DNA from: CAVSQX01 sp963730225
GTDB taxonomy: Bacteria > Planctomycetota > Phycisphaerae > Tepidisphaerales > Tepidisphaeraceae
Reading direction: 5' to 3'
Length of the DNA stretch: 64,000 bases
NCBI GenBank assembly: GCA_963730225.1
Contig: CAVSQX010000002.1
Location: 248,001 to 312,000, forward strand
Shown here: positions 37,048-44,483 of the stretch, piece by piece
Numbering within the stretch: the stretch's first letter is position 1
Layout of the letters: each line of letters starts with the position of its first letter
The notes under the pieces: generated by a model
Told to the model about the DNA's origin: nothing
What the model saw: only the letters and a program-made list of their open reading frames with translations
Databases searched by the model: none
Made by a program: the position numbers and the translations under genes

Positions 37048-38954
37048 ATTCGCAGCTCCGCGGCCAGGCGCAGGACTTCCCCGACGCTCCAGGCCTGGGC
37101 CGGACAACCGACCGGCCGGTGCGGCTCATCGCCGTCGAAAATCTCGGCGATCTGCCCGATCGCGCCCTGATCGGACAGATGCGCAAGGAGAGGCGACAGC
37201 CATTGCCGGGCTTGTTCCATCGCCGCCGTCGAGTGTGCGTTGGCGCGGAGATAGGCTTCGAGAAACGGGCCGATGAGCCACGGCCAGACGGTGCCGTTGT
37301 GATACGCCGCATCGCGCTGCATCTGCGGGCCGGTGTATTTTCCCTTGTAATTGGGATTGCTGCGGGAAAGCGTTCGCAAGCCAAAGGGCGTGAGCAATTC
37401 GCGTCGGACGACTTCGACGACGGCGGCCTGCTGAGCGGGAAGAAGCGGGCTGTTGGGGAGGCTGGCGGCGAAAATCTGGTTGGGGCGAGTCGATTCATCG
37501 CGTCGATTTCCCTCGACCACATCCGCTAATCCGCGGTAGGGACTGATCCAAAAAGCGCGGCGAAAGCTCTCGGCGACGCGGGCGGCCAAGTCGGCTTGCT
37601 CCATCAGCTTCAGGGCGTGATACCACAGCGCGTTGATCTCGACGGGCTTTCCCTGCCGCGGGGTAAAGGCGACGCCGTTGCATTTGGCGTCCATCCAGGT
37701 GAGTTGGGTCTGGGCATTTCCCTGGTTGATCAGCCCGTCGGCGGGGTCCATTTTGATGTCGAAGCGAGTGCCGTTGCGATACCCGTCGATGATGTCGCGG
37801 CAGGCCGGGAGGAGAACTTTTACGAACGTGGGGGTGTCGTGGGAAAGGCGCTGATATTCAAACGCGGCGTGGATGAACCAGAGGCTGGCGTCGACGGTGT
37901 TGTAGCTGGGCTGGTTGGTGTAATCGTCGAAGCGATTGGGAATCATTCCCTGGCTGACGTAGCGGGCAAAGACGCCCAGGACTTGTGCCGCCTGCTGGAA
38001 TTTTCCGCGGGCGAGCATCAGTCCGGGCAGGGAAATCATCGTGTCGCGTCCCCAGTCGGCGAACCAGGGATATCCGGCAATGACGGTGGCTCCCGGGCTG
38101 CCGTCGGGACATTTCCGCCGGACGATAAAATCTTCCGCGGCCCGAGAGAGCTTCTGAATGACGCGAGATTCGGAATCGGCCTGCGGCTGGGGAAGATCGT
38201 CGCCCTGCCAGTTCTCGTCGCCGGCGGGCTGCATCTCGATCGTCAGCGTGATCTGGCCTGCGCCCCGGCCCTCCAGGACAAATCGTCCCGGGGTGTAAAG
38301 ATCCTCGCTGTCATCCTGGCCGCGTTCGGTCTCCATCGGATAAAGATGTGCGTACCACCAATCGGGCCGCGGCTCGAAGGCGCCGGCGTCGGCGGCGATG
38401 CCAACCTGAAACGCGCCTTCGCCGACGATGATTTGGCGGCCGTTCACGTCCAGTCGAAAGGCGGCAAAATCGGCACGGCGAAGTGCGTGAAAATCGCGGA
38501 GGCTGATCATCGGCAGCAGATTCAATCGGAACGGATGCGAGCCGGAATCGACGGTGTATTGCACGTGAGCGACATTCTTCAGGCGTTCCAGCCGCAGTTC
38601 CTTGGTGATTCGCACGTCGCCGATGAGATATTCCCATCGCGCGGTTTGGTCCAACTCAAAACGCTGCAAATATCGGTCGCCGCGCGGATGGAGTTGTCCG
38701 CGAAAAGCGTTGATCGAGAATTCCAGCAACCGATCGGGGCGATCGTCGACGGTGAGCACCTCGCCGATGCGATTGACAGTCATGACGCGCCCGACCGGCG
38801 GAGCGGTGGCGGCGCAGAGAAGTCCGTGATATCGGCGCATGTTCATTCCAACCACGGTGGACGAAGCGTAGCCGCCCAGGCCGTTGGTGAGCACCCATTC
38901 CTGCTGATCGTGCGGGCTGAGTTGGCCCTGGGTCTGAATCGTGAACATCGCCAT
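37044..38954 (-). CDS. Glycogen debranching enzyme (amylo-alpha-1,6-glucosidase type)
   Basis: 636 residues of the archaeal/bacterial GDE family (GH133-like). An N-terminal beta-sandwich opens with QEWVLTNGLGGYASSTVVGM and RRYHGLL. The C-terminal (alpha/alpha)6 domain has AGYPWFADWGRDTMISLPGL, GMIPNRFDDYTNQPSYNTVD, a WMDA motif and YHNGTVWPWLIGPF, where catalytic acidic residues lie. It removes alpha-1,6 branches of glycogen. A -10-like TACACT sits eight bases before the start on this strand. Divergent from the glycogen synthase gene across a 91-bp gap, so both may share control. Confidence 0.9.
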   Translation of the reverse strand: MAMFTIQTQGQLSPHDQQEWVLTNGLGGYASSTVVGMNMRRYHGLLCAATAPPVGRVMTVNRIGEVLTVDDRPDRLLEFSINAFRGQLHPRGDRYLQRFELDQTARWEYLIGDVRITKELRLERLKNVAHVQYTVDSGSHPFRLNLLPMISLRDFHALRRADFAAFRLDVNGRQIIVGEGAFQVGIAADAGAFEPRPDWWYAHLYPMETERGQDDSEDLYTPGRFVLEGRGAGQITLTIEMQPAGDENWQGDDLPQPQADSESRVIQKLSRAAEDFIVRRKCPDGSPGATVIAGYPWFADWGRDTMISLPGLMLARGKFQQAAQVLGVFARYVSQGMIPNRFDDYTNQPSYNTVDASLWFIHAAFEYQRLSHDTPTFVKVLLPACRDIIDGYRNGTRFDIKMDPADGLINQGNAQTQLTWMDAKCNGVAFTPRQGKPVEINALWYHALKLMEQADLAARVAESFRRAFWISPYRGLADVVEGNRRDESTRPNQIFAASLPNSPLLPAQQAAVVEVVRRELLTPFGLRTLSRSNPNYKGKYTGPQMQRDAAYHNGTVWPWLIGPFLEAYLRANAHSTAAMEQARQWLSPLLAHLSDQGAIGQIAEIFDGDEPHRPVGCPAQAWSVGEVLRLAAELRM

Positions 38955-39007
38955 GCCAGGGGAGTGTATCGGAGCGGATTAAAACGGAGAAATCGAAATG
39001 GTCTGAT

Positions 39008-39037
39008 TTGCCAGCATCCCGCGTCAGACGCCATAAT
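39008..39037 (+). promoter_or_regulatory. Glycogen synthase promoter, start-codon-proximal
   Basis: TTGCCA (39008-39013), 18 bases, CATAAT (39032-39037). The -10 ends eight bases before the ATG at 39046, so transcription should start at or near the A of ATG. Confidence 0.55.
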
Positions 39038-39045
39038 GCGCCCGA

Positions 39046-41064
39046 ATGGCGCGGCGAGGAAAACCCCAGAGAGTGGTCAAGTCGGCGTCGGCGGCGTCGC
39101 CACCGCCGGGCAAGTCGGCGCGCAGCGAGCCGCCCAAGCCGACCGAGGCGTATCCGATACTGCGACCGGCGCAGATCGTCCCAGCGCCGCAACCACCGGC
39201 GCCCGTGCCGCCGCCGCCGCGCGAGCCGCAGGAACCGGCTGCGACGCCCGAGCCCCTGCTGTTTGAGGTCGCATGGGAAGTCTGTTGGCAACTGGGAGGA
39301 ATCTACACGGTGCTGCGTTCCAAGGCGCCGGCGATGCTGCAGCGCTGGGGCGAGCGGTATTGCCTGGTGGGTCCGTACAATCCGCAGACAGCGGCGTTCG
39401 AGTTCGATCAGCAACAGCCGGCGGGAATTTTTCGCGAGATCATCGAGGGGCTTGCCCATGCGGGAATTCCAGCCAAGTATGGACGCTGGCTTATTCCAGG
39501 GCGCCCGCAGGTGATTCTGGTCGACCATCGCGCCAAATACACGCAGCTGGGGCACGACAAATATCTGCTCTGGTCGGACAATCACATCGCGACGGTGGAC
39601 AACGACGGCGAGGTGAATGATGTGGTGGCGTTCGGATTTGCGGTGACCGAATTATTTCACCGCGTGGCCGCCGTCGCCGGGAATCGGCCGGTGTTGGCGC
39701 ATTTTCACGAATGGATGGCGAGCATCGCGGTGGCCCGGATCGCGCACCTGCGGCTGCCGATCCTGACGGTGTTCACGACCCACGCCACCCTGCTGGGGCG
39801 ATATTTGGCCGGAGACTCCGGGGATTTTTACAACCATCTTCCGTTCATCGACGCCGACGCCGAGGCGGCGAAATATCAGATTTATCCGCGGTTTGCCATC
39901 GAGCGGGCCGCCGCCCACGCGGCGACGGTTTTCACCACCGTGAGCGAAGTGACGGCGGTGGAAGCGGAAAAGATGCTCGGCCGCCGGCCCGACGCCATCG
40001 TGCCCAACGGGCTGAACATCCAGCGCTTCGCCGCCCTGCATGAATTTCAGAACATGCACCAGGTGTACAAGGAGCGGATTCACGAATTCGTCATGGGGCA
40101 TTTTTTCCCCAGCTACACGTTCGACCTGGATCGCACGCTCTACATCTTCACCAGCGGACGATACGAATATCGCAACAAGGGATTCGATCTGTTCATCGAA
40201 GCGATGCATCGGCTGAACCATAGGCTGCGGCAAATCCCCGATCGGCCGACGATCGTGGCGTTCATCATCACCCGGGCCTGGACCAAGCATATCAACGTCG
40301 AGGTATTGCAGCGTCAATCGATGTTCGAGGATCTCAAAAGCGTTTGCGGCGGCCTGGAGCAGGAAATGGGGAGCCGGCTTTTCCGGGCGGCGGCGCAGGG
40401 CCGGCTGCCGAACATGGCCGATCTGCTGAACGACGAAGAGCTGCTGCGGCTGCGGCAATCGATCCAGGCGTGGCGCACCGGCCCGCAGCCGGCGATCGTC
40501 ACGCACGATCTGGTCGATGACAGCAAGGACGCGATCCTTCAGCATTTCCGTCATCGGCATTTGTTCAACACACCGGACGATCCGGTCAAGATGGTTTTCC
40601 ATCCTGAATTTCTGACCGCGACCGGCCCGCCGCTGAATCTGGATTACCAGCAGTTCGTGCGCGGATGTCACATGGGAGTCTTCCCCAGTTATTACGAGCC
40701 CTGGGGATACACGCCGATGGAATGCGTCGCGCTGGGCCTGCCGGCGGTGACGACGGATCTGAGCGGGTTCGGAGCTTACGTCGAGCATCACGTTCCGCAG
40801 GCGGCCACGCAGGGAATCTGCGTGCTCAACCGCCGCAACCACAGCTTCGAGCAAACCACCGAAAGCCTGGTCGATTACATCCTGAATTTTGCCCAGTTGA
40901 ACCGTCGCCAGCGGATCGAGATGCGCAATCGAGTGGAACGGCTGGGGGAATTATTCGATTGGAGCGCTTTGGTGGTGCATTATCACAAAGCGCATGATTT
41001 GGCGCTGGAGCGCGGGCGGCTGGGCCAAAAACCGCAGGGGCGTTTGGAAGTGCGTTTCGTGTAG
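39046..41064 (+). CDS. GT3-like (eukaryotic-type) glycogen synthase
   Basis: 672 residues. Residues 1-70 are a Pro/Ala/Ser-rich extension. The catalytic part resembles eukaryotic GYS (Pfam Glycogen_syn) rather than bacterial GlgA: FEVAWEVCWQLGGIYTVLRS, HFHEWMASIAVARI, FTTHATLLGRYLAGD, FIITRAWTKHINVEVLQ and the donor-site block FPSYYEPWGYTPMECVALGL. Homologues use UDP-glucose in eukaryotes; donor use here is unproven. It lacks the obvious arginine-rich regulatory cluster of animal GYS. Neighbouring debranching and branching enzymes support glycogen metabolism. Confidence 0.9.
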   Translation: MARRGKPQRVVKSASAASPPPGKSARSEPPKPTEAYPILRPAQIVPAPQPPAPVPPPPREPQEPAATPEPLLFEVAWEVCWQLGGIYTVLRSKAPAMLQRWGERYCLVGPYNPQTAAFEFDQQQPAGIFREIIEGLAHAGIPAKYGRWLIPGRPQVILVDHRAKYTQLGHDKYLLWSDNHIATVDNDGEVNDVVAFGFAVTELFHRVAAVAGNRPVLAHFHEWMASIAVARIAHLRLPILTVFTTHATLLGRYLAGDSGDFYNHLPFIDADAEAAKYQIYPRFAIERAAAHAATVFTTVSEVTAVEAEKMLGRRPDAIVPNGLNIQRFAALHEFQNMHQVYKERIHEFVMGHFFPSYTFDLDRTLYIFTSGRYEYRNKGFDLFIEAMHRLNHRLRQIPDRPTIVAFIITRAWTKHINVEVLQRQSMFEDLKSVCGGLEQEMGSRLFRAAAQGRLPNMADLLNDEELLRLRQSIQAWRTGPQPAIVTHDLVDDSKDAILQHFRHRHLFNTPDDPVKMVFHPEFLTATGPPLNLDYQQFVRGCHMGVFPSYYEPWGYTPMECVALGLPAVTTDLSGFGAYVEHHVPQAATQGICVLNRRNHSFEQTTESLVDYILNFAQLNRRQRIEMRNRVERLGELFDWSALVVHYHKAHDLALERGRLGQKPQGRLEVRFV

Positions 41065-41070
41065 AACAAG

Positions 41071-41116
41071 TTTGGCGGCGGCACTTGTGCGGCGCGTTTT
41101 TCCTCACGCCGCCAAA
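41071..41116. repeat. Inverted repeat after glycogen synthase, GCTAAAC-like family
   Basis: TTTGGCGGC (41071-41079) pairs with GCCGCCAAA (41108-41116); inside lie GCAC-TT-GTGC and a short T run. The left part repeats the 4606-4632 arm. It overlaps the end of the convergent PilZ gene and may terminate the synthase transcript. Confidence 0.55.
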
Positions 41117-41433
41117 GCGTCCACCCCGGCCTCGCACAACTCGGCGCCGATTTCGTACGTTCCATCTTTTGCCCGCCGGCACGAAATCACCCGCAGCCGA
41201 TCGCTGCGCAGATATTCATTCCCGCGCTCGCAGCGAATCCGATAGACCGAGCAGACATCCAGCGGCGACGATGATTCCAGGCCGACGCCTTGCAGCGAAA
41301 TATTCCGCACGGTCACCCAATGCGGATACTCCTGGGCCGGCGCCGCAAAAGCGTGAACGGCGATGGGGGTGAGGACGGCGGAAGTAACCAGCGCGTACCG
41401 CACGGACCGCCGTCGCAGGGGAATCAGCCGCAT
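41104..41433 (-). CDS. PilZ-domain-like protein
   Basis: 109 residues that fit a single PilZ domain. RRSVR near the N-terminus matches the RxxxR motif, followed by strands and NISLQGVGLES, matching (D/N)xSxxG, then a terminal strand region (YRIRCERGNEYLRSDRLRVI, YEIGAELCE). PilZ domains bind cyclic di-GMP and modulate exopolysaccharide or motility enzymes; adjacency to glycosyltransferase genes fits this, but the target is unknown. Confidence 0.7.
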   Translation of the reverse strand: MRLIPLRRRSVRYALVTSAVLTPIAVHAFAAPAQEYPHWVTVRNISLQGVGLESSSPLDVCSVYRIRCERGNEYLRSDRLRVISCRRAKDGTYEIGAELCEAGVDALAA

Positions 41434-41464
41434 GTTCTGCTTATCGGTCCAATCGACCGGCGGG

Positions 41465-42643
41465 TTAAGCAGCGCGCCGTTTGTTTGATTGCCGGGCGGC
41501 GGCGTAAATCTGCATCAGCAGATCGTAATTTCTATCGGCCATGTATTTCGCGCCGAATTCCAGGCGGGCGGCATGCCGCATTTTCGCCAGGCCGGAGGTG
41601 TCGGCGAAAATTCGCGTCACCGTGCCGGCTAGATCGTCGCTATCGCCGGCGGTGAAATGCGCGCCGGTTTTTCCGTCGGCGATCATCTCGATCATCGATC
41701 CCAGCCGCGATGCGATGACGGGCGTTGCCCGGCTCAGCGATTCGAGAATTGTTTTGGGCATTCCCTCGTACCAGAGCGACGGGAAAATCAGTGCGTCGGC
41801 CGCTCCCATCAACGCTGCCACTTCCGGGCCCGGCCGCTTGCCGAGCCATTGAATTCGCCGATCGCGCCCGGCGGCTTGGCGAACGGATTCGGCCAACGCG
41901 CCGTCGCCGACGATCTTCAATTCAATCGGCGTTGCCAGTTTCTGCCACGTCTCCAGCAGCGTCAGGACGCCTTTTTCGCGCTCGAGCCGTCCGACAAACA
42001 GCGCCCCTGCGCCGCCGCGACCGGGGCCGGGATCGGAAAAAATAAAATTGGGTTTGACCCACAACCGCTGGGCCGGAAATCCCGCCGCGATGAATTTGTC
42101 CCGAGCGAACTGCGTCAGCGAAACGTACGCATCGACGTCGTTCAGATAAGTTCCCCCGGCGCGGTGCAAGGCGATCATCGCCGCGACGGCGGCCGAAGCG
42201 GCGGAGCTGCCGCGGTAACAGCGATGGACTGCGGCCGGCCAGGGAATCATCTTGTGCAGGCAATCCTCGCAAACATGTCCGTCTCGAAACAGCAGGGCGT
42301 TGGGACAGATGAGGCGATAATTATGCAGCGTTTGAACGACGGCGGCGCCGGCAGCGCTGGCGGCGGAATAAACGGCGGGTGACAACAGGGGAAACGTGTT
42401 GTGAAAGTGCACGATGTCCGGTCGATGCGTTTGCACCCAGCGGTGCAAATCGGCGGCGGCGGAATGATTCCAGATGGTCTTTCCCGCCAGCGTCAAATGG
42501 CCCATGCGGGCGGTGGAATTATTGTGAACGCTGAGGCGGACGACCTGATGCCCATGGGATTCGAGCAGTGCCGCCTCGTCGGCGAAAACCTGATCCTCGC
42601 CTCCGCTGAGCCGATAATAATTGTGAATCAGAGCGATTTTCAC
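41465..42643 (-). CDS. GT4-family glycosyltransferase
   Basis: 392 residues, GT-B fold. The N-terminal domain has MKIALIHNYYRLSGGEDQVF, DIVHFHNTFPLLSPAVY and a Cys-rich loop (CPNALLFRDGHVCEDC) common in capsule and O-antigen transferases. The C-terminal donor domain has ALFVGRLEREKGVLTLLETW, IKIVGDG-like LKIVGDGALAESV and PSLWYEGMPKTILESLS. It probably makes a surface polysaccharide. Located 31 bases downstream of nothing else on its strand except the PilZ gene, which follows it closely and may be co-transcribed. Confidence 0.87.
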   Translation of the reverse strand: MKIALIHNYYRLSGGEDQVFADEAALLESHGHQVVRLSVHNNSTARMGHLTLAGKTIWNHSAAADLHRWVQTHRPDIVHFHNTFPLLSPAVYSAASAAGAAVVQTLHNYRLICPNALLFRDGHVCEDCLHKMIPWPAAVHRCYRGSSAASAAVAAMIALHRAGGTYLNDVDAYVSLTQFARDKFIAAGFPAQRLWVKPNFIFSDPGPGRGGAGALFVGRLEREKGVLTLLETWQKLATPIELKIVGDGALAESVRQAAGRDRRIQWLGKRPGPEVAALMGAADALIFPSLWYEGMPKTILESLSRATPVIASRLGSMIEMIADGKTGAHFTAGDSDDLAGTVTRIFADTSGLAKMRHAARLEFGAKYMADRNYDLLMQIYAAARQSNKRRAA

Positions 42644-42738
42644 GTTTGCAAGCTCCGGCCAAGCCGCCGCGGGCGGATGCGATTAGCATCGGCATTGCGG
42701 TGAAAATATTTTGCTGCTGCGCAGAGGGAAAACGGCCC

Positions 42739-42744
42739 TATAAT
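42739..42744 (+). promoter_or_regulatory. -10 box TATAAT of the membrane-trio operon
   Basis: A perfect TATAAT 47 bases before the ATG at 42792; no clear -35 is seen at the usual distance. Confidence 0.45.
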
Positions 42745-42791
42745 TGCCGCAGCGTCGAGACGGGGGATTTGGATATCAACAAGGAGCAAGC

Positions 42792-43040
42792 ATGTCACGA
42801 ACAAAAGGCGCCGCGGCCCCGGAGGAACTGAGCGACCGAGCCCACGAGGCGGTTGAGAATCTGCGTGAAGTGGCGGGGCAGGTGCGCGAAGCGGCATCGG
42901 AGCAATATTCGCATGCCCGCCAGACGGCCCGGGAATGGGAACAGAGCCTGGAACATTACGTTCAGGAAAAGCCGCTGCGAGCGGTTCTGATGGCGGCGGG
43001 GGTTGGGTTCGTGCTAGGATGGGTGTGGAAGCGGCTATGA
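42792..43040 (+). CDS. DUF883/YqjD-ElaB-like membrane protein
   Basis: 82 residues with AAGGAG six bases before the ATG. An amphipathic helix (LSDRAHEAVENLREVAGQVR onward) leads to a C-terminal helix with the family-typical ending KPLRAVLMAAGVGFVLGWVW. YqjD/ElaB-type proteins sit in the inner membrane by their C-terminus and bind ribosomes in E. coli; whether that applies here is unknown. First gene of a three-gene set. Confidence 0.85.
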   Translation: MSRTKGAAAPEELSDRAHEAVENLREVAGQVREAASEQYSHARQTAREWEQSLEHYVQEKPLRAVLMAAGVGFVLGWVWKRL

Positions 43041-43063
43041 CTCCCCGGCCGCGGGAAAGCTGA

Positions 43064-43561
43064 ATGCCGGAAACGCCGGCCGATCCATCGCCGAGCGACA
43101 CCGACGAACCGCCGCGCGGCGACGCCGAGCCGGAGGCGGCATTTTCCGATTTTTTCCGGCAGATCGAGCAACTGGGCAGTTATCTCACTTTTTATTTCAC
43201 GGCCAAATTCGATCGCACCCGAGCCTCGTTTCGCCGCATTTTGCTGCATGTGTCGTTGATCGCGGTGGCGATTCTGGCGCTGGCCGGAGCTCTGGCCACG
43301 GCGGTGGTGCTGCTGATGATGGCCATCGCCGGGGCGCTGGGTGGGATTTTCCATCGGGCGTGGGTCGGCGATTTGCTCTGCGGCGGGGGTTTTCTGGCGC
43401 TTTTCGTCGGCGGACTGCTTTTCCTGCGCGTGCGATTGCTCAGACGATTCCGGGATAACACCGTCCGCACCTACCAACGCCGTCAAAGAGATCAGCGTGC
43501 TAAACACGGAACCGATGTTCATGAGCGAGCCCAAACCGATTCATCTGAAAACCGAAACTGA
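43064..43561 (+). CDS. YqjE/phage-holin-III-superfamily-like membrane protein
   Basis: 165 residues: an acidic N-terminus, an amphipathic segment (FSDFFRQIEQLGSYLTFYFT), two helices (VSLIAVAILALAGALATAVV and GDLLCGGGFLALFVGGLLF), then a charged C-terminus. This matches YqjE-like proteins that follow yqjD in other bacteria, not a lysis holin. It overlaps the next gene by about 40 bases. Confidence 0.75.
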   Translation: MPETPADPSPSDTDEPPRGDAEPEAAFSDFFRQIEQLGSYLTFYFTAKFDRTRASFRRILLHVSLIAVAILALAGALATAVVLLMMAIAGALGGIFHRAWVGDLLCGGGFLALFVGGLLFLRVRLLRRFRDNTVRTYQRRQRDQRAKHGTDVHERAQTDSSENRN

Positions 43562-44006
43562 AAGCGAGCGCGAGTTTCTCGATCGGCAGTGCGATGAAGC
43601 GCGGGTTGCCATCGCGGCGGCGCTGAGGCAGGCCCGGAGCGATCTGTCCAAGGGAATGAACCCTGCGGGCTGGACGCGGGAGTATCCGGTGGTGGCGATC
43701 GGCTCGGCGCTGGTGGCGGGATTCGTCGCGGCCACGGCAATTCCCAGCAAGCAGCAGCGGGAGTTGAACGAGCTGAAAAAAGTGGCGCAGGCGCTGCACG
43801 GCCCGCCCGGGCAAGCGGCGCCGACGTCGGAGCTGCCCAGGACACCGCTCTGGCACACTTTGGTGCGCGAAGCGCTACAGATGATTATGCCGGTGCTGCT
43901 GGATGCGCTGGGTTCACTTCAGGACGGCGATTCCAAATCGGCCCACAATGGCCAGAACGATGGGTCCGATAAACCAGAATCTGAATCAAACTCCAACGCG
44001 CTGTGA
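43521..44006 (+). CDS. Third membrane-trio protein with one helix
   Basis: 161 residues (start MSEPKPIHLK at 43521; MFMSEP at 43515 also possible). A charged helical N-terminus (CDEARVAIAAALRQARSDLS) precedes one helix (YPVVAIGSALVAGFVAATAI) and a longer C-terminal region. The design parallels DUF883 proteins but I cannot name a family. Overlap with the YqjE-like gene implies coupled translation. Confidence 0.7.
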   Translation: MSEPKPIHLKTETESEREFLDRQCDEARVAIAAALRQARSDLSKGMNPAGWTREYPVVAIGSALVAGFVAATAIPSKQQRELNELKKVAQALHGPPGQAAPTSELPRTPLWHTLVREALQMIMPVLLDALGSLQDGDSKSAHNGQNDGSDKPESESNSNAL

Positions 44007-44032
44007 GCCCGTGGGGGTCCGCATTGCTAATT

Positions 44033-44070
44033 CATTCGAAATTCGAGATTTGGGCATCGTCATTTACTCC
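44033..44070. repeat. Partial TTCGAAATTCGA-type word repeat
   Basis: TTCATTCGAAATTCGAGAT followed by TTGGGCATCGTCATT resembles one arm of the inverted repeat at 58314-58476, including the CATTCG ending. Confidence 0.4.
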
Positions 44071-44240
44071 TGATCCTTCAAAGCCTTACGTCTGCCCCAG
44101 CTTCACATCGGAAGGGCGCCTCGCCTGTCGCGGAAAGATTTTTTCATTTGCGGCTAAAGTTTACTGGGGTAACCTCCAACATCGCGTCCGTGATGTTCGA
44201 GCAGGCACCGCTTTTCGGTGCAAGCCTGAAAGAAGACAAC

Positions 44241-44462
44241 ATGGTGATCGCTTTCCGCAGGATTGCGCGGCAGATGCCGCGGCTGGCGCTGTTGGTGTTG
44301 ATGGGATTCGCGGCCGGGCCGCGGGGTTCCGTCGCCGCCAGCCCAGGCGTCTTGGCTGTCGCTGAGAATCATTTCTTTTATCCGGAAGTTCGCCTGCGAA
44401 AACTGCACTTGGTTCGTCCCGATCTGATTCCCTATCCGATCGCGTTTGAAGTGTATTGTTGA
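44241..44462 (+). CDS. Small secreted protein, unknown function
   Basis: 73 residues from the ATG at 44241 (upstream in-frame starts at 44148 and 44190 also exist). A signal-like segment (MPRLALLVLMGFAAGPRGSV) is followed by about 40 residues ending PYPIAFEVYC, with a C-terminal cysteine. It is directly upstream of the branching enzyme, whose promoter overlaps its end. Family unknown to me. Confidence 0.5.
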   Translation: MVIAFRRIARQMPRLALLVLMGFAAGPRGSVAASPGVLAVAENHFFYPEVRLRKLHLVRPDLIPYPIAFEVYC

Positions 44463-44471
44463 TCGGGGTGT

Positions 44472-44477
44472 TACAAT
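44472..44477 (+). promoter_or_regulatory. -10-like TACAAT six bases before the branching-enzyme GTG
   Basis: TTACAAT with a T just before TACAAT ends six bases before the GTG at 44484; no ribosome-binding site is visible, which suggests a leaderless mRNA. Confidence 0.45.
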
Positions 44478-44483
44478 CCCGGC

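Noticed and set aside
43064..43561. Prophage marker (holin)
   Set aside because: The holin-like fold matches YqjE, follows a YqjD-like gene, and no phage genes, integrase or attachment sites are nearby.
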